Shown: positions 34,312 to 45,282 of the stretch, piece after piece
Numbering within the stretch: the stretch's first letter is position 1
How the letters are laid out: each line of letters opens with the position of its first letter
Source: Ruegeria haliotis
Lineage (GTDB): Bacteria > Pseudomonadota > Alphaproteobacteria > Rhodobacterales > Rhodobacteraceae
Direction of reading: 5' to 3'
DNA: 64,000 bases
Assembly (NCBI RefSeq): GCF_013377785.1
Contig: NZ_JABXWT010000013.1
Span: forward strand, 1 to 64,000
Notes under the pieces: model-generated
The model's database searches: none
Told to the model about the DNA's origin: nothing
Seen by the model: the letters and a program-made list of their open reading frames with translations, nothing else
Position numbers and translations under genes: made by a program

Positions 34312-34893
34312 ATGAGCAGAATTTTTATCGTACTCTTCGGGGTGCTGTTTCTGGCATCCTGTGGGGGCGGGTCACAGCGACCGCCTAGCAAGCTTAACGA
34401 CGCGTGCAGCATTGCGCGCGAACGACCCGACTATATCAAAGCTTTCAAAAGCACCGAACGTAAATGGGGTGTTCCCGTCCACGTGCAAATGGCGACGATC
34501 TATCAGGAAAGTCGCTATCGCCACGATGCGCGCACACCGCACCGCTATGTTCTGGGCGTAATCCCGATGGGTCGGCAAAGCAGCGCCTACGGATTCAGCC
34601 AGGCGCTGGACGGCACTTGGGATCAGTACCAGCGCGAAACCGGCAAGCGCCGCGCCAAGCGGGACCGCATCCGCGACGCGTCAGATTTTATCGGCTGGTA
34701 CATGAATAAAAGCTACGAACGGAACGGCATTCATCCCGCCGACACGCGCAACCAGTATCTGGCCTACCACGAGGGCCACACAGGCTATGCCCGTGGCAGC
34801 TACAACAACAAGTCTTGGCTACTCAACGTCGCCAATGATGTGGATTCCCGTGCGCAGCAGTATCAGGCACAGTTGGCCAACTGCCGATACTAA
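34312..34893 (+). CDS. SLT-domain lipoprotein, small lytic transglycosylase
   Basis: A 193-residue lipoprotein: the signal peptide ends in the lipobox LASC with Cys17. The body resembles the small SLT-type lytic transglycosylases: the presumed catalytic glutamate is in MATIYQESRYRHDAR, followed by SAYGFSQALDGTWDQY and YLAYHEGHTGYARGSY. It would act at the inner leaflet of the outer membrane on peptidoglycan. ATG 34312 is chosen as the start of the signal sequence. It ends at a bidirectional terminator shared with lolA. Confidence 0.8.
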   Translation: MSRIFIVLFGVLFLASCGGGSQRPPSKLNDACSIARERPDYIKAFKSTERKWGVPVHVQMATIYQESRYRHDARTPHRYVLGVIPMGRQSSAYGFSQALDGTWDQYQRETGKRRAKRDRIRDASDFIGWYMNKSYERNGIHPADTRNQYLAYHEGHTGYARGSYNNKSWLLNVANDVDSRAQQYQAQLANCRY

Positions 34894-34901
34894 TAAAAGC
34901 G

Positions 34902-34936
34902 AAGAGTCGGGTCAGCGATTGCCTGACCCGACTCTT
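34902..34936. terminator. bidirectional terminator between the SLT lipoprotein and lolA
   Basis: A perfect 14-base stem, AAGAGTCGGGTCAG at 34902-34915 with CTGACCCGACTCTT at 34923-34936, has a seven-base loop. The lolA stop codon (34912-34914, minus strand) lies inside the stem, and TTGTTT or TTTTATT tails follow in the two directions. Confidence 0.88.
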
Positions 34937-35508
34937 GTTTGGCTTGAGAACAGATCCTGATTCAGGCGACCACCTTCAGTCAGCGGCCCCAACAGGACCG
35001 TGGTTTGACTACCTGCATTATCGTGGATCACCCATTTGCGCAGCTCGATAGGATCGCCTGTGAACATCAACTCAATGCGGCCGGATTCGGGGTTCTTGGG
35101 ATCCTGTGCCGTGACCACCGTGGCCGTTCCGTCGAAGCTATGCCCTACGACCATATTCGCCTGACTTAGGTTCACGTTCCGCGCCAGAACCAACGACAGC
35201 GGTGTGCGCTTTAGCGGGTACTGCTCGGGCGGTTGGTTGGATTTCGGATCGAAAATCTTGACGCTGCCAGAGCGTGCCAACACCACCGCACTGTTGGGCG
35301 GATCGTATTCAAAGCGCATTTTACCCGGTCGCTGCAACCACAGCTTGCCGGTACTAAGCGAGCCGTCATCATTGACCTGCGTGAACGTGGTCTGAACCGT
35401 TTTAAGCTGGTTCAGATAGTTGGAAATCTGCGACAAGGGCAACTTATCCGCCGCCCATGCAGCGGGCGTGGCCAGTGTCAAAGCAAGGGCAAAAGCAATC
35501 TGTTTCAT
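34912..35508 (-). CDS. lolA: outer-membrane lipoprotein carrier protein LolA
   Basis: A 198-residue periplasmic chaperone that carries lipoproteins from LolCDE to the outer membrane. It has a Sec signal KQIAFALALTLATPAAWA, then KLPLSQISNYLNQLKTVQTT and the LolA-like strands GKLWLQRPGKMRFEYDPP and LVLARNVNL. ATG 35508 is chosen as the start of the signal peptide. The gene lies 40 bases downstream of ftsK on the same strand, the usual alphaproteobacterial ftsK-lolA order, and its stop codon is within the terminator hairpin. Confidence 0.9.
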   Translation of the reverse strand: MKQIAFALALTLATPAAWAADKLPLSQISNYLNQLKTVQTTFTQVNDDGSLSTGKLWLQRPGKMRFEYDPPNSAVVLARSGSVKIFDPKSNQPPEQYPLKRTPLSLVLARNVNLSQANMVVGHSFDGTATVVTAQDPKNPESGRIELMFTGDPIELRKWVIHDNAGSQTTVLLGPLTEGGRLNQDLFSSQTRVGSGNR

Positions 35509-35548
35509 AAGATACCAGATATGCGTTCTGCCCCTGTTATTAAATATC

Positions 35549-38488
35549 CTATTGCTCAGGGACGAGGATTTCGCGCTTACCAACGTGATTTGCGCTGGAA
35601 ACAACACCTTCGTCCTCCATTTGCTCAACAAGCCGCGCAGCTTTGTTGTAGCCAATGGCAAGTTTCCGCTGAATATACGAGGTCGAGCATTTGCGATCCT
35701 TTATCACGATCCCCACGGCCTGATCGTACAGGGCGTCTTCGCCATTTGTGTTGCCACCAGTATTCAGACCCAGAACGGCATCGATATTGTCAGCCTTATC
35801 CTCGGCCGGGCCATCCAGCACAGTACTTACATAATCCGGCGGGCCGAACTGCTTCAGGTGGTTTACGATCTCTTCAACCTCTTCGTCCGATACAAACGGA
35901 CCATGGCAACGGGTGATCTTGGCACCGCCGGCCATGAACAGCATGTCACCCTGCCCCAATAGCTGCTCGGCGCCCATTTCACCCAGGATCGTGCGGCTGT
36001 CGATCTTTGAGGTCACTTGGAACGAAATTCGGGTGGGGAAGTTCGCCTTGATCGTGCCGGTAATCACATCGACCGAGGGACGCTGCGTGGCCATGATCAG
36101 GTGAATACCCGAGGCCCGCGCCATCTGCGCCAGACGCTGGATACAAGCCTCGATCTCCTTACCCGCGACCATCATCAGGTCAGCCATCTCGTCGACGATC
36201 ACCACAATGTATGGCATCGACTGCGGCTCAAACTCTTCTGTCTCGAACATCGGTTCGCCGGTTTCGTCGTCAAATCCGGTCTGAACCGTGCGGCTGAACA
36301 ACTCTCCCTTGGCCTGCGCATCTTTCACACGGCCATTATATCCCGCGATGTTACGGACGCCCATTTTCGACATCTTGCGATAGCGGTCTTCCATTTCACC
36401 CACGACCCATTTCAGGGCCACAACCGCCTTTTTCGGGTCGGTCACAACTGGCGAAAGCAAGTGTGGGATGCCGTCATAAACCGACAGTTCCAGCATCTTG
36501 GGATCAATCATGATCAAACGGCATTCATCCGGCGTCAGCTTGTACAGCAGCGACAGGATCATGGTGTTGATAGCCACCGACTTACCGGAACCAGTCGTCC
36601 CCGCGATCAGCAGGTGAGGCATCTTGGCAAGGTTGGCCACAACGGAACCACCACCGATATCCTTGCCCAACGCCAGTGGCAGGGCTTGGTTGCCGTCGCC
36701 GAAATCGCGGCTGGCAAGGATCTCGCGCAGCACCACCATCTCACGGTTTTCATTGGGCAGTTCGATGCCAATGACGGAACGGCCCGGCAAGGTGGACACC
36801 CGCGCGGACAGTGCCGACATTGAGCGTGCAATATCGTCAGCCAAACCAATCACACGGCTGGCTTTCAGGCCCGGCGCAGGCTCCAGTTCGTACATGGTGA
36901 CAACCGGTCCGGGCCGAACGCTGACGATCTCACCTTTGACGCCATAGTCGTCCAGCACGTTTTCCAGCATACGCGCGTTCTCTTCCAGTGCTTCATCGCT
37001 GAGATGATGACGCTGAATGGCGGCCGGGTTCGACAACAGGCTCAGGGGCGGAAGTTCGAAATCGGAATGCTTCTCTTCAAAGGACAAGGCCGGTTGCGCC
37101 TCGGCCTGTGCACGACGCGAAGGTGGTGGGGCGCGGCGTACTGGCTGTGCAACAACAGGTTTGCGCGGTTCGGCCACCGGGATCTTCATCGCCGGACGCG
37201 ATTGTGGCGCGGGCTCGGGTGCATCCTCGAACACAGCCTCATCGTCGTAATCCGGCTGTGGTTGGTAGTCCTGCATGTGATCAGACGCATAGCCCGATTG
37301 CGCTTGGTACTCACTGATCTCCGGTTCTTGCCAGTCGGATGCGCCATCGGTCGTCATTGGCGGTTCGGGCGGCAGGCCAGCTGAGGTCAGGGGCGGCTCA
37401 GGCGGCAATTCCCCAGCCTGGGTTGCATTCAGGATCAGTGGATCAGGTCCGCGACCCCGTCCCTTGGTCAGTGGCAGGCCCGGGTCAGGCTCGGGCGTCA
37501 TCTCGCCTGTTGCTACCTTGCGGTTGCGCACAGCGGCAGAGATTTTGGACCGAATACGATCATCACCGGGCATTTCGTCATAGCCCACGACTGGTTCGGG
37601 ATCGATCAGCTCGGGCTCCGGCATCGGCTCGGCGCGCCGGATCAGCGACGGCATCCGGGCCAGCAGACCAGTTTTAACCGCAGGCTCAGGCTCGTCCAGT
37701 TCGGGCTCTTCAAACATCGGATCGGCATAGGTCATATCGTCTTCGAATAGCGCATCGGCGGCCTCGGTCCTGGCCAGTTTGCGTTCATCCCATTGCGCAC
37801 GTCGCTCACGGGCGGCCTGCGCGGTCGCCGAAGCCCCACGACCCAGCAGGGTCATCAACATATCGTAGGACATCACAAGGCCCAGCAGGAATGCGCGGAA
37901 GCCCCGCGCCACCTCAGTCTTGATAAAGCCCAGCACAAAGATACCCAGTGCAACCATCCCCACCGCCATGGCCAGAGACATCAGTTTGACCAGAAAATGG
38001 GACGAGATCGGCAACAGCGTCAGCAACGCGCCCATCACCGTGTCACCAAACAGGCCACCCAATCCATAACTATGCGTCGCACGCCACTCGACGCCAGGCA
38101 CAAGAGTCGCTGCATAAACGGACACAACGGCAATCCAGATTGGGGCAAAAATCAGCCGCGCGACGGCGCGGTCTTCGCCAAAATGGCCCGCAAACCGCAC
38201 GCCCCAGCCCATCAACACCAGCGCAATGCCCCAACTTCCCCAGCCAACGATCATAAACAGTGGCGCGGCGATCGAAGCACCAATGCGCCCCAACCAGTTC
38301 TGCACCGGTGCGTCGGTGGACACCATCCAATTTGGATCATCCGGCGTGTAGGACCAGATCATCGCCGCGGCGGCCAACCCCAGCAGGATCAGAGCGATCC
38401 CGATCAGTTCCTTGCTTCGCCGTTCAATGGCGGCCTGAGTCGTACTGTCCAGCAATGGATCGCGGTTGCGCGCGTTGTAAGATGCCAT
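35549..38488 (-). CDS. ftsK: DNA translocase FtsK
   Basis: A 979-residue septal DNA pump. The N-terminal 200 residues hold four membrane helices (such as [20 protein letters not shown]), then a proline- and glutamate-rich linker (about residues 250-470). The motor domain has Walker [13 protein letters not shown] and Walker [15 protein letters not shown]. The C-terminal gamma winged helix ([20 protein letters not shown]) recognises polarity sequences and activates XerCD at dif. ATG 38488 follows GAGGGC. The gene lies 14 bases downstream of an aminotransferase gene and precedes lolA. Confidence 0.95.
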   Translation of the reverse strand: MASYNARNRDPLLDSTTQAAIERRSKELIGIALILLGLAAAAMIWSYTPDDPNWMVSTDAPVQNWLGRIGASIAAPLFMIVGWGSWGIALVLMGWGVRFAGHFGEDRAVARLIFAPIWIAVVSVYAATLVPGVEWRATHSYGLGGLFGDTVMGALLTLLPISSHFLVKLMSLAMAVGMVALGIFVLGFIKTEVARGFRAFLLGLVMSYDMLMTLLGRGASATAQAARERRAQWDERKLARTEAADALFEDDMTYADPMFEEPELDEPEPAVKTGLLARMPSLIRRAEPMPEPELIDPEPVVGYDEMPGDDRIRSKISAAVRNRKVATGEMTPEPDPGLPLTKGRGRGPDPLILNATQAGELPPEPPLTSAGLPPEPPMTTDGASDWQEPEISEYQAQSGYASDHMQDYQPQPDYDDEAVFEDAPEPAPQSRPAMKIPVAEPRKPVVAQPVRRAPPPSRRAQAEAQPALSFEEKHSDFELPPLSLLSNPAAIQRHHLSDEALEENARMLENVLDDYGVKGEIVSVRPGPVVTMYELEPAPGLKASRVIGLADDIARSMSALSARVSTLPGRSVIGIELPNENREMVVLREILASRDFGDGNQALPLALGKDIGGGSVVANLAKMPHLLIAGTTGSGKSVAINTMILSLLYKLTPDECRLIMIDPKMLELSVYDGIPHLLSPVVTDPKKAVVALKWVVGEMEDRYRKMSKMGVRNIAGYNGRVKDAQAKGELFSRTVQTGFDDETGEPMFETEEFEPQSMPYIVVIVDEMADLMMVAGKEIEACIQRLAQMARASGIHLIMATQRPSVDVITGTIKANFPTRISFQVTSKIDSRTILGEMGAEQLLGQGDMLFMAGGAKITRCHGPFVSDEEVEEIVNHLKQFGPPDYVSTVLDGPAEDKADNIDAVLGLNTGGNTNGEDALYDQAVGIVIKDRKCSTSYIQRKLAIGYNKAARLVEQMEDEGVVSSANHVGKREILVPEQ

Positions 38489-38502
38489 TTTGCCCTCGTA
38501 CC

Positions 38503-39684
38503 TCACAAATAGACACAGTCACGGAGCTTGATCAGCCCGTGCTGCATCTCTGTTTTTGGGGCCACCATGGCGACCCTGATAAACTGCTCGCCCGGGTTTT
38601 GCCCCGGATCACCTTGTGAAAGATATGCCCCCGGCAGAACCCGCACTCCGGTCTCCTGCCACAGCTTCAATGCCGTCTCTTCGCCATTATCAACGGGTAA
38701 CCACAGGAAAAACCCTGCCTCAGGGGCCATATACCCCTGCACACCTGCGAACACCTTATCCGCAATGGCGTATTTTTCCTGATACAGCGCGCGGTTCTCG
38801 GCGACATGGTCTTCGTCCGCCCAAACCCGAGCTGCAGCGGCCTGTAGCGGCGCAGGCAGGGGCGCGCCTGAGTAGGCGCGCAACTGTTTGACTCGCTTGA
38901 TCGTCTCTGGCCCACCTGCGATCAGGCCCGACCGCAACCCGGCCAAATTCGACCGCTTCGACAGCGAATTGAACAGGGTGATCCGCTCTGGATCCGCGCC
39001 AAGCTCTTGCGCCACGGTCAAAACACCCGTTGGGGCGTCATCACGGTAGATCTCGGAATAGCATTCATCGGCGAAGATGCTGAAATCGTAGGTCTCGGCC
39101 AGCCGGATCAACTCAGCCCAATACTCGCGCGAGGCAACCGCCCCCTGCGGGTTGGCGGGCGAACAGATATAGGCCACGGCGGTGCGGTTCAGCACGTCCT
39201 CGGGCAAACCTGCGTAGTTCGGCAAATGGTCGGTTGCTGCGGTCGCGGGAACAAAAACCGGCTCTGCCCCGACCGAAATCGAGGCGACCATATAAACCTG
39301 ATAGAACGGGTTCGGACACAAGATGACGGGTCTTTGACCATTCTTCTGTTCCGGGCACAGCGCCATTGCGGCATTGTACAATCCCTCACGGGTCCCATTC
39401 AGGGCCATCACATTGGTTTCGGGGTCCATCGACACGCCATAGCGCCGTTTGATCCAGTCCGTGATGGCCGTGCGCAGCTCGGGCGTGCCTTCGTTCTGGG
39501 GATAACCCTGAAATCCGGCCGCATTTTCCATGATCACGTCGGTCACCCAGGCCGGAAAGTCGTGCTTGGGCTCACCAATGGTCATGTGAATCACATCGCC
39601 GCCCGGTTGGTGATGGTCCAACAAGGCGCGAAGACGCGGGAATGCATATGCCGGTAGGTTCGAAAACCGCTCGGGGAAATTCAT
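38503..39684 (-). CDS. class I/II aminotransferase (DapC-like)
   Basis: A 393-residue fold-type I PLP enzyme. PLP lysine is in [19 protein letters not shown] and the cofactor Asp in [25 protein letters not shown] is near the N-terminus. This subfamily, found before ftsK in roseobacters, is often named succinyldiaminopimelate transaminase (DapC) or a broad alanine/aspartate-type aminotransferase. The DapC activity would fit with dapA in this window, but the exact amino donor and acceptor are inferred. It is probably co-transcribed with ftsK. Confidence 0.83.
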   Translation of the reverse strand: MNFPERFSNLPAYAFPRLRALLDHHQPGGDVIHMTIGEPKHDFPAWVTDVIMENAAGFQGYPQNEGTPELRTAITDWIKRRYGVSMDPETNVMALNGTREGLYNAAMALCPEQKNGQRPVILCPNPFYQVYMVASISVGAEPVFVPATAATDHLPNYAGLPEDVLNRTAVAYICSPANPQGAVASREYWAELIRLAETYDFSIFADECYSEIYRDDAPTGVLTVAQELGADPERITLFNSLSKRSNLAGLRSGLIAGGPETIKRVKQLRAYSGAPLPAPLQAAAARVWADEDHVAENRALYQEKYAIADKVFAGVQGYMAPEAGFFLWLPVDNGEETALKLWQETGVRVLPGAYLSQGDPGQNPGEQFIRVAMVAPKTEMQHGLIKLRDCVYL

Positions 39685-39792
39685 AATTACTGCCTCAATA
39701 TCGGGATCATTGACGCCCCGCTTTTTGGCAGATTACAGACCAAGCCCCCCTTCGTCCAGACAAAGAGGCGCCGAATCAGGGGATTGTGGCAT

Positions 39793-41121
39793 TCAGGTCA
39801 GTGCAGTTTCCGCCGCCAAACCCAGCCGTAACAACGCCTCTTCGGACCCCGGATAACCCAACATCATCAGCCCGCAACCGGGTGTTCCGGCTGGTAATGT
39901 CAGGGCTGCCAACCCCATCAAATTTCCAATACGGGTGTTGCGCAAAGCCAGCAGATTCTCCGTCACGTAGTATTCGTGATCGTTCATCAAGCGCTCCAGG
40001 TTGGGCGGCTGTATCGGGGCGGTCGGGGCCAAAACAGCGTCAAATCCGGCAGTCGCCGCATCCCACGCATTGCGGCAGGCTTTCAGTTTCGCCCAGGCAG
40101 CCACATAATCCGGTCCAGAATGCATCTTGCCCATGCGAAAGCGCTCCAGAATCTCAGGATACATCGCCTCGGGATTCGCTTCGATTACATCGCGCCACAG
40201 GCCATAGGCCTCGGTGGTATAGAGAACGCCGGACAACCCCATCGCTTCGTTCAGTTCCGGCACCTCCAACGGTATGACTTCCGCGCCCGCATCTTTGAAG
40301 CGCTGCAATGCGTGTTCATAAGCTTCGCGCGGCGCATCGCGCAGATCATCCTTGGCGATGTTTTGCAGATCGGCGAACCGACGACCCTCTAGTGTTGCGC
40401 CACGCAGATCCGCTGGCGTGCTCCCCTCAAGCAAGGCAAGCATATGCGCTGCGTCCTCGACCGACCGTGCGATTGGTCCAACAGTGTCGAACCGCAGACA
40501 CAACGGCACCGTGCCCTCAAGACTGACCCGACCGGCCGTTGTTTTCAAACCCACAAGGTTGTTCCACGCCGCAGGAATGCGAACAGATCCGCCGGTATCC
40601 GAGCCGATACCACAGGCCGCCAACCCCCAAGCTACAGACGCCGCCGCGCCAGATGAGGAACCACCGGGAACCGCGGCCTCATCGTCAATGCAAGGTGGCG
40701 TGTCAGTGACCGGGTTCAGGCCCAAACCGGAAAAAGCCAATTCACTCATATGTGTCTTGCCCAGACAGACCGTGCCCATGGCTGTGGCGTTGCGCACAAC
40801 AATTGCATCCGCGTCAGGAACACGGTCTTTCAGCAAGGCCGATCCGGCCTCGGTGCCCGAACCGGCCGTGTCGAACAGATCCTTCCAGCTGATCGGAACA
40901 CCATCCAGCAAAGAGCGACGCAGACCCAGCCCTGCCCTTTCCTTCGCCGCCCTTGCCTCGGCCCGCGCCCGGTCGTGGGTCACGCGAGCGTAGATGCGAT
41001 CTCGGTGGGGGTGGGCATCGATGGCAGCGAGGTATGTTTCCGTCAGCTCGACAGGATCAATCTGCCCCATGCCGATGCCACGACCCAAATCACAGGCCGT
41101 CATGGTCAACCATTCCTGCAT
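39793..41121 (-). CDS. amidase signature family enzyme
   Basis: A 442-residue amidase with the Ser-cisSer-Lys triad: the lysine is in DGVPISWKDLFDTAGSGTEA, the cis-serine and the flexible loop are in GGSSSGAAASVAWGL, and the nucleophile Ser is in GSDTGGSVRIPAA. Family members hydrolyse amides from short aliphatics to indoleacetamide, and some are the GatA subunit; the absence of gatB/gatC and the shorter C-terminus argue against GatA. ATG 41121 follows GGGAGGGG. It is divergent from the UbiH-like hydroxylase gene. Confidence 0.85.
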   Translation of the reverse strand: MQEWLTMTACDLGRGIGMGQIDPVELTETYLAAIDAHPHRDRIYARVTHDRARAEARAAKERAGLGLRRSLLDGVPISWKDLFDTAGSGTEAGSALLKDRVPDADAIVVRNATAMGTVCLGKTHMSELAFSGLGLNPVTDTPPCIDDEAAVPGGSSSGAAASVAWGLAACGIGSDTGGSVRIPAAWNNLVGLKTTAGRVSLEGTVPLCLRFDTVGPIARSVEDAAHMLALLEGSTPADLRGATLEGRRFADLQNIAKDDLRDAPREAYEHALQRFKDAGAEVIPLEVPELNEAMGLSGVLYTTEAYGLWRDVIEANPEAMYPEILERFRMGKMHSGPDYVAAWAKLKACRNAWDAATAGFDAVLAPTAPIQPPNLERLMNDHEYYVTENLLALRNTRIGNLMGLAALTLPAGTPGCGLMMLGYPGSEEALLRLGLAAETALT

Positions 41122-41207
41122 CTTACCCCTCCCAATTCTGGCTTTACGGGACGGTAGCGACAGGACCGCACATGGACAATCCCGAAAGGGCGCGCATATT
41201 GCGGGTT

Positions 41208-42434
41208 ATGACAAAGGCATCTGATATCCTGATCGTTGGCGGCGGCCTGAATGGCCCTGCATTGGCTCTGGCATTGGCACAAACGGGGCATTCGGTGACG
41301 GTCATCGATTCTCTGGCCGAGAAAGTACGCAAGAACGCCGCTTTTGACGGGCGTGCCTATGCCTTGGCGCTGGCCTCGCAGCGCCTTTTGGACGCGATTG
41401 GAGTCTGGGGTCGGGTTGCCGAGCACGCGCAACCGATGCTGGAGATCAAGGTAACCGATGGCCACGCCGGTGCTGGCCCGTCGCCGTTCTTCATGCATTT
41501 CGATCACGCCGAGATCGAAGAAGGCCCGATGGGCTATATGGTCGAAGACCGCCACCTGCGCCGCGCCTTTTTGGACGCGATGGCCGAGGAAAGGCGCATT
41601 ACCCAACTCAGCGGTAAGACCGTTATGTCACAAGACACCGATGCATCCGGCGTGACGCTGACACTTGATGACGGGTCCACCCCTGCAGGCCAATTGGTCA
41701 TCGGGTGCGATGGTCGCCGCAGCGGGACCGCAGCGCGGGCTGGAATCAAACGCACGGGTTGGGACTATGGTCAGACAGCTTTGGTCTGCGCCATAGAACA
41801 CGAATTGCCGCATCATGGCGTTGCGCATCAGTTCTTCATGCCGCCCGGGCCGCTGGCAATCCTGCCGTTGACAGGCAACCGTAGTTCAATTGTCTGGAGC
41901 GAGAGCACGGAAACAGCACAGCGCATCAACGCGATGTCCGAGGCGGATTACCTGCAGGTCTTGCGCCCCCGTTTCGGCGATTTCCTTGGCAACATTCGTC
42001 TGCAAGGCGACCGCTTTACCTATCCTCTGAACCTGACCATCGCCAATTCCTTCATCTCGGATCATCTGGCACTGGTCGGAGACGCGGCCCATGGCATGCA
42101 CCCGATTGCCGGCCAAGGATTGAACGCGGGTCTACGCGATGTCGGCGCACTGGCCGAGGTTCTGACCCTCGCCGGACGGCGCGGAGAAGACATCGGATCG
42201 ACGCTGGTGCTGGAGCGGTATCAGGAATGGCGCCGGTTCGACACGGCCTCATTGGCGATGGCGACGGACGTGTTCAACAAGCTGTTTTCCAACGACAACC
42301 CGCTGCTGCGGATCGGTCGCGATATCGGCATGGGGATCGTCGGCTCTCTGCCCGGTCTGCGCCGTGGCTTTGTACGCGAGGCCGCCGGGTTGACCGGAGA
42401 CCTGCCGAAGCTGCTGCAAGGCCGCCCGATTTAG
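41208..42434 (+). CDS. UbiH/UbiF/VisC-family FAD hydroxylase
   Basis: A 408-residue flavin monooxygenase of the ubiquinone-hydroxylase family. The N-terminal FAD motif is [20 protein letters not shown], and the second FAD signature is [19 protein letters not shown]. It would hydroxylate the aromatic ring of ubiquinone precursors at the membrane; which carbon cannot be told. ATG 41208 begins the family N-terminus. ATG 41172 with AGGA six bases upstream is a real alternative, adding 12 residues. Its stop codon overlaps that of the convergent Trm112 gene (TTAG). Confidence 0.83.
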   Translation: MTKASDILIVGGGLNGPALALALAQTGHSVTVIDSLAEKVRKNAAFDGRAYALALASQRLLDAIGVWGRVAEHAQPMLEIKVTDGHAGAGPSPFFMHFDHAEIEEGPMGYMVEDRHLRRAFLDAMAEERRITQLSGKTVMSQDTDASGVTLTLDDGSTPAGQLVIGCDGRRSGTAARAGIKRTGWDYGQTALVCAIEHELPHHGVAHQFFMPPGPLAILPLTGNRSSIVWSESTETAQRINAMSEADYLQVLRPRFGDFLGNIRLQGDRFTYPLNLTIANSFISDHLALVGDAAHGMHPIAGQGLNAGLRDVGALAEVLTLAGRRGEDIGSTLVLERYQEWRRFDTASLAMATDVFNKLFSNDNPLLRIGRDIGMGIVGSLPGLRRGFVREAAGLTGDLPKLLQGRPI

Positions 42435-42616
42435 TCCAGCTCGCGGGCTTCATCCACCAACATCACCGGAATCCCGTTGCGGATCGGGAACGCCAGACCA
42501 GCGGCTTTGGACACCAACTCTTGTTTGTCGGCATCGTAGTGTAGTGTTGTATGGCTCTGCGGGCAGATCAGAGCCTCAAGCATGCGGCGGTCAAAGGCGT
42601 GTTCGGGTTCGCTCAT
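42431..42616 (-). CDS. Trm112/YcaR family small protein
   Basis: A 61-residue protein with the family pattern [18 protein letters not shown] followed by [20 protein letters not shown]. In other bacteria and eukaryotes this fold activates methyltransferases through a zinc site. Here only one of the usual zinc cysteines remains (CPQS in place of CPxC, and VSK where a second cysteine occurs), so metal binding is doubtful. It overlaps the Lon-domain gene before it as ATGA and ends in a shared TTAG with the convergent hydroxylase gene. Confidence 0.85.
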   Translation of the reverse strand: MSEPEHAFDRRMLEALICPQSHTTLHYDADKQELVSKAAGLAFPIRNGIPVMLVDEARELD

Positions 42617-43254
42617 TGCAATGTTTCCTCATTTGATCCGCCACGCAGGGCGAATTCGATCAGTGTGACCAGCGTCTCGCGGCGCGTGCGCAGGCAGGGT
42701 GCCTCAAGCAGGGCCTGTTTGTCCTCGGGGTCGAAATCCAACAGCATCGACAGTGAATTCACCAGCAGTTCATCATCTGCATCTTTCATCGAGTCCCAGT
42801 CGGTGGACAATTGCCGCGATGAGAAGAACCGCTCCAACAAGGTCAGGAATCGCGTGCGATGGAATCCGTCATCCATTTCGGTCTTTCCAAGATCCCGGTC
42901 AAAGCCATCCCAACTTACGGCGCATCGCCGGTAAGGCGTGAACGCGTCCAATTCTGACATGACCCGGAACCGGGAAATGCCGGTCAGAGTAACCAGATAC
43001 CGACCGTCTTCCGTCTCGGAAAACTGCGTCACGCGACCAGCACAGCCAATCAGATGCAGCTTGCCTTCATCGCTCTGCGTCGGGTTGGGCTGTACCATGC
43101 CAATCAACCGCTCCTTGGTTCTCAAGGCGTCGTCCAGCATCTGTAGATAGCGCGGCTCGAAGATATGCAGGGGCAAGCGAGACCGGGGCAGCAAAAGCGC
43201 CCCCGGCAATGGAAAAATGGAAACCGTATCCGGCAAGTCAGCAGGATGCATCAT
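42613..43254 (-). CDS. Lon N-terminal (LAN) domain protein
   Basis: A 213-residue protein made of the substrate-binding domain found at the N-terminus of Lon, without ATPase or protease parts. Typical motifs are [20 protein letters not shown] followed by [14 protein letters not shown], and [20 protein letters not shown]. Its function is not known; it may sort substrates or act as an adaptor. Either of two adjacent ATG codons can start it. It lies in an operon with the thioredoxin-fold chaperone (27 bases upstream) and the Trm112 protein. Confidence 0.85.
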   Translation of the reverse strand: MMHPADLPDTVSIFPLPGALLLPRSRLPLHIFEPRYLQMLDDALRTKERLIGMVQPNPTQSDEGKLHLIGCAGRVTQFSETEDGRYLVTLTGISRFRVMSELDAFTPYRRCAVSWDGFDRDLGKTEMDDGFHRTRFLTLLERFFSSRQLSTDWDSMKDADDELLVNSLSMLLDFDPEDKQALLEAPCLRTRRETLVTLIEFALRGGSNEETLQ

Positions 43255-43281
43255 GTATCCGAGTGTAGCCCTGATCGAAGA

Positions 43282-44199
43282 TTAGGCAAATATCATCGAG
43301 CTCAGCTTGCGCCGCCCATTCAGAACAATCGGATCATTCGGCTTGAGCGCATCAAAGATCGTGAACATCTGCGTCTTGGCTGCACCTTCGTTCCACTCGC
43401 GATCACGACGGAACAGTTCCAGCAATTGCGCGACAGCCTCTTCTACATCGCCAGTGGCATGCAGGGCCTGCGCCAGATCGAAACGGGCCTGATGGTTATC
43501 GGGCTCGGCCTCAACCGTTGCAGTCAGTTCAGCGACAGGTCCCGCATCAGCGGCCTGTTTGGCCAGTTCCAACTGTGCATGTGCAGCTTCGACTTCAGGC
43601 GAAGTGGAAATCTCGGCCGGAGCACCATTCAGGATTGCTTCGGCCTGCTCCAGATCATCCGACGCGATGTGGGCGCGCACGAGGCCACCGTAGGCAACTG
43701 CGTGATTGGGGTCTTCGCCCAGAATGGCGGCAAAGGTCTGGGCCGCATCAACAGCTGCGCCTTCAGCCAGCATTTCCTCGGCTGCCAACACAGCGTCTTC
43801 CAACTGGCCACCGGGGCTTTCGCCACCTCCGGCTTCGATCGCGCGGTCAACGAAAGCCTTGATTTCGGATCCTGCCACCGCACCCTGGAATCCATCCACC
43901 GGCTGACCCTTAAAAAAGGCATAGACGGTCGGCACCGATTGGATGCGCATTTGCGAAGCGATCATCTGCGCCTCGTCTACATTGATCTTGACCATTTTCA
44001 CCGCGCCCTTGGCGGCGATCACAGCCTCTTCCAGCAGCGGGCCCAACGTTTTGCACGGGCCGCACCATGGCGCCCAGAAATCAACGATCACAGGAGTGTC
44101 CTGCGAAGCTTCGACAACGTCGGCCATGAACGTGGCCTCGGTTCCGTCCTTGATCAGGTCGGTTGTGTCAGGGCCGGATGCGGCGTTCAGAAGATCCAT
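43282..44199 (-). CDS. thioredoxin-fold chaperone, CnoX/YbbN type
   Basis: A 305-residue protein with an N-terminal thioredoxin domain (DFWAPWCGPCKTLGPLLEEA, with Cys46 and Cys49) and a C-terminal tetratricopeptide region (from about residue 115, including DPNHAVAYGGLVRAHIASDD and EPDNHQARFDLAQALHATGD). This layout matches CnoX/YbbN, a holdase that protects substrates of GroEL from oxidation. Unlike E. coli CnoX, which has SxxC, this one keeps the full CGPC pair, so it may also be a reductase. ATG 44199 is used; a GTG nine bases earlier is also possible. Confidence 0.88.
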   Translation of the reverse strand: MDLLNAASGPDTTDLIKDGTEATFMADVVEASQDTPVIVDFWAPWCGPCKTLGPLLEEAVIAAKGAVKMVKINVDEAQMIASQMRIQSVPTVYAFFKGQPVDGFQGAVAGSEIKAFVDRAIEAGGGESPGGQLEDAVLAAEEMLAEGAAVDAAQTFAAILGEDPNHAVAYGGLVRAHIASDDLEQAEAILNGAPAEISTSPEVEAAHAQLELAKQAADAGPVAELTATVEAEPDNHQARFDLAQALHATGDVEEAVAQLLELFRRDREWNEGAAKTQMFTIFDALKPNDPIVLNGRRKLSSMIFA

Positions 44200-44285
44200 G
44201 GCAATCACTCTCTGGTTCGAACTAGCGCCCTATATGCAACCGCGCGCCGCAGAAACCAAGGGCCGAGTTGGCGGTCTGGTCAGGA

Positions 44286-45074
44286 TCAAACGTCGAAAGT
44301 CGCAAAAACCGGCGCGTGATCGCTGGGTTTCTCCCACCCTCGCACGTCGCGCAATACGCGGCTGGAATGGCCCGAATTCGAGATATCAGGGGTTGCCCAG
44401 ACATGATCCAGCCTCCTGCCTTTGTTCGCAGCATCCCAATCGCGCGCGCGATAAGACCACCAGCTATAAAGCTGACCTTCGGGAATGTTCTGCCGGGTGA
44501 TATCAACCCAACCTCCCGCATCCTGCGTTTCAGCCAGTTGTTCAACCTCGACCGGCGTATGCGAAACCACCTTAAGCAACTGCTTGTGCGACCACACATC
44601 ATCCTCACGCGGGGCGATGTTCAGGTCACCGACCAGTATCGATTTTTCCGGCTTTTCCGCATGAAACCAGTCGCGCATATCGGTCAGGTAATCCAGTTTC
44701 TGACCGAATTTCTCGTTCACCTCGCGGTCCGGGACATCGCCGCCTGCGGGGACATAAAAATTGTGGATCGTAACGCCGTTCTCCAACCGCCCCGCGATAT
44801 GACGGGCGTGACCCAGACCTGCGAAATCCTTATCCCCGATGTCTTCTATCGGCAGGCGAGATAGAATGGCGACACCGTTGTATCCCTTCTGACCGCGCGC
44901 AATCATGTGGGTATAGCCAAGTTCGGCGAACCCTTCCGTCGGAATCTTGTCGACCGGAGATTTGCATTCCTGCAGACATAGAATATCCGGCGCCTCTTCT
45001 TGCAGCAATTTCAGCACGATCGGCTCGCGCAGACGAACCGAGTTGATATTCCAGGTGGCAAGAGTGAACGTCAT
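44286..45074 (-). CDS. xthA: exodeoxyribonuclease III
   Basis: A 262-residue AP endonuclease / 3'-5' exonuclease of base-excision repair. Family motifs are ATWNINSVRLR at the start, ILCLQECKSP with the metal-binding Glu, NFYVPAGGDVPD, LVGDLNIAPREDDVW with the Asp/Asn pair, and KPSDHAPVFATFDV with the terminal catalytic Asp-His. The start is at the family N-terminus. The gene is transcribed alone, upstream of the cnoX operon. Confidence 0.93.
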   Translation of the reverse strand: MTFTLATWNINSVRLREPIVLKLLQEEAPDILCLQECKSPVDKIPTEGFAELGYTHMIARGQKGYNGVAILSRLPIEDIGDKDFAGLGHARHIAGRLENGVTIHNFYVPAGGDVPDREVNEKFGQKLDYLTDMRDWFHAEKPEKSILVGDLNIAPREDDVWSHKQLLKVVSHTPVEVEQLAETQDAGGWVDITRQNIPEGQLYSWWSYRARDWDAANKGRRLDHVWATPDISNSGHSSRVLRDVRGWEKPSDHAPVFATFDV

Positions 45075-45282
45075 GGGGCGGGTTTCCTCTGTCGCGGTTG
45101 GCGCAGCCTAGCGTGGCACTGCACCGGGTGCCACGAGAAAAGGACGCGAAGGGCGTGGATTTCTCATTGGCAGTTCAGCGGGCAAAGCTGACCTTGTCCG
45201 CGCATTTAAAAAGGACTGTTACTACTGTGCAGCTTACGGTTTCGCCTTCCAGTGCGCTGTGTCGACCTTGATCGGACAATTC
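45075..45282. other. intergenic region with a strong stem-loop
   Basis: A 208-base gap between the leucine-rich-repeat gene and xthA, both on the minus strand. It holds a perfect eight-base stem, CGTGGCAC at 45112-45119 and GTGCCACG at 45128-45135, about 40 bases before the xthA start, without a T-tract. No ORF or recognisable RNA is seen. The xthA promoter must be in this stretch. Confidence 0.4.

Noticed and set aside
36017..36823. A 268-codon plus-strand frame within ftsK
   Set aside because: His- and Arg-rich antisense translation typical of a GC-rich coding strand, with no domain and no ribosome binding site.
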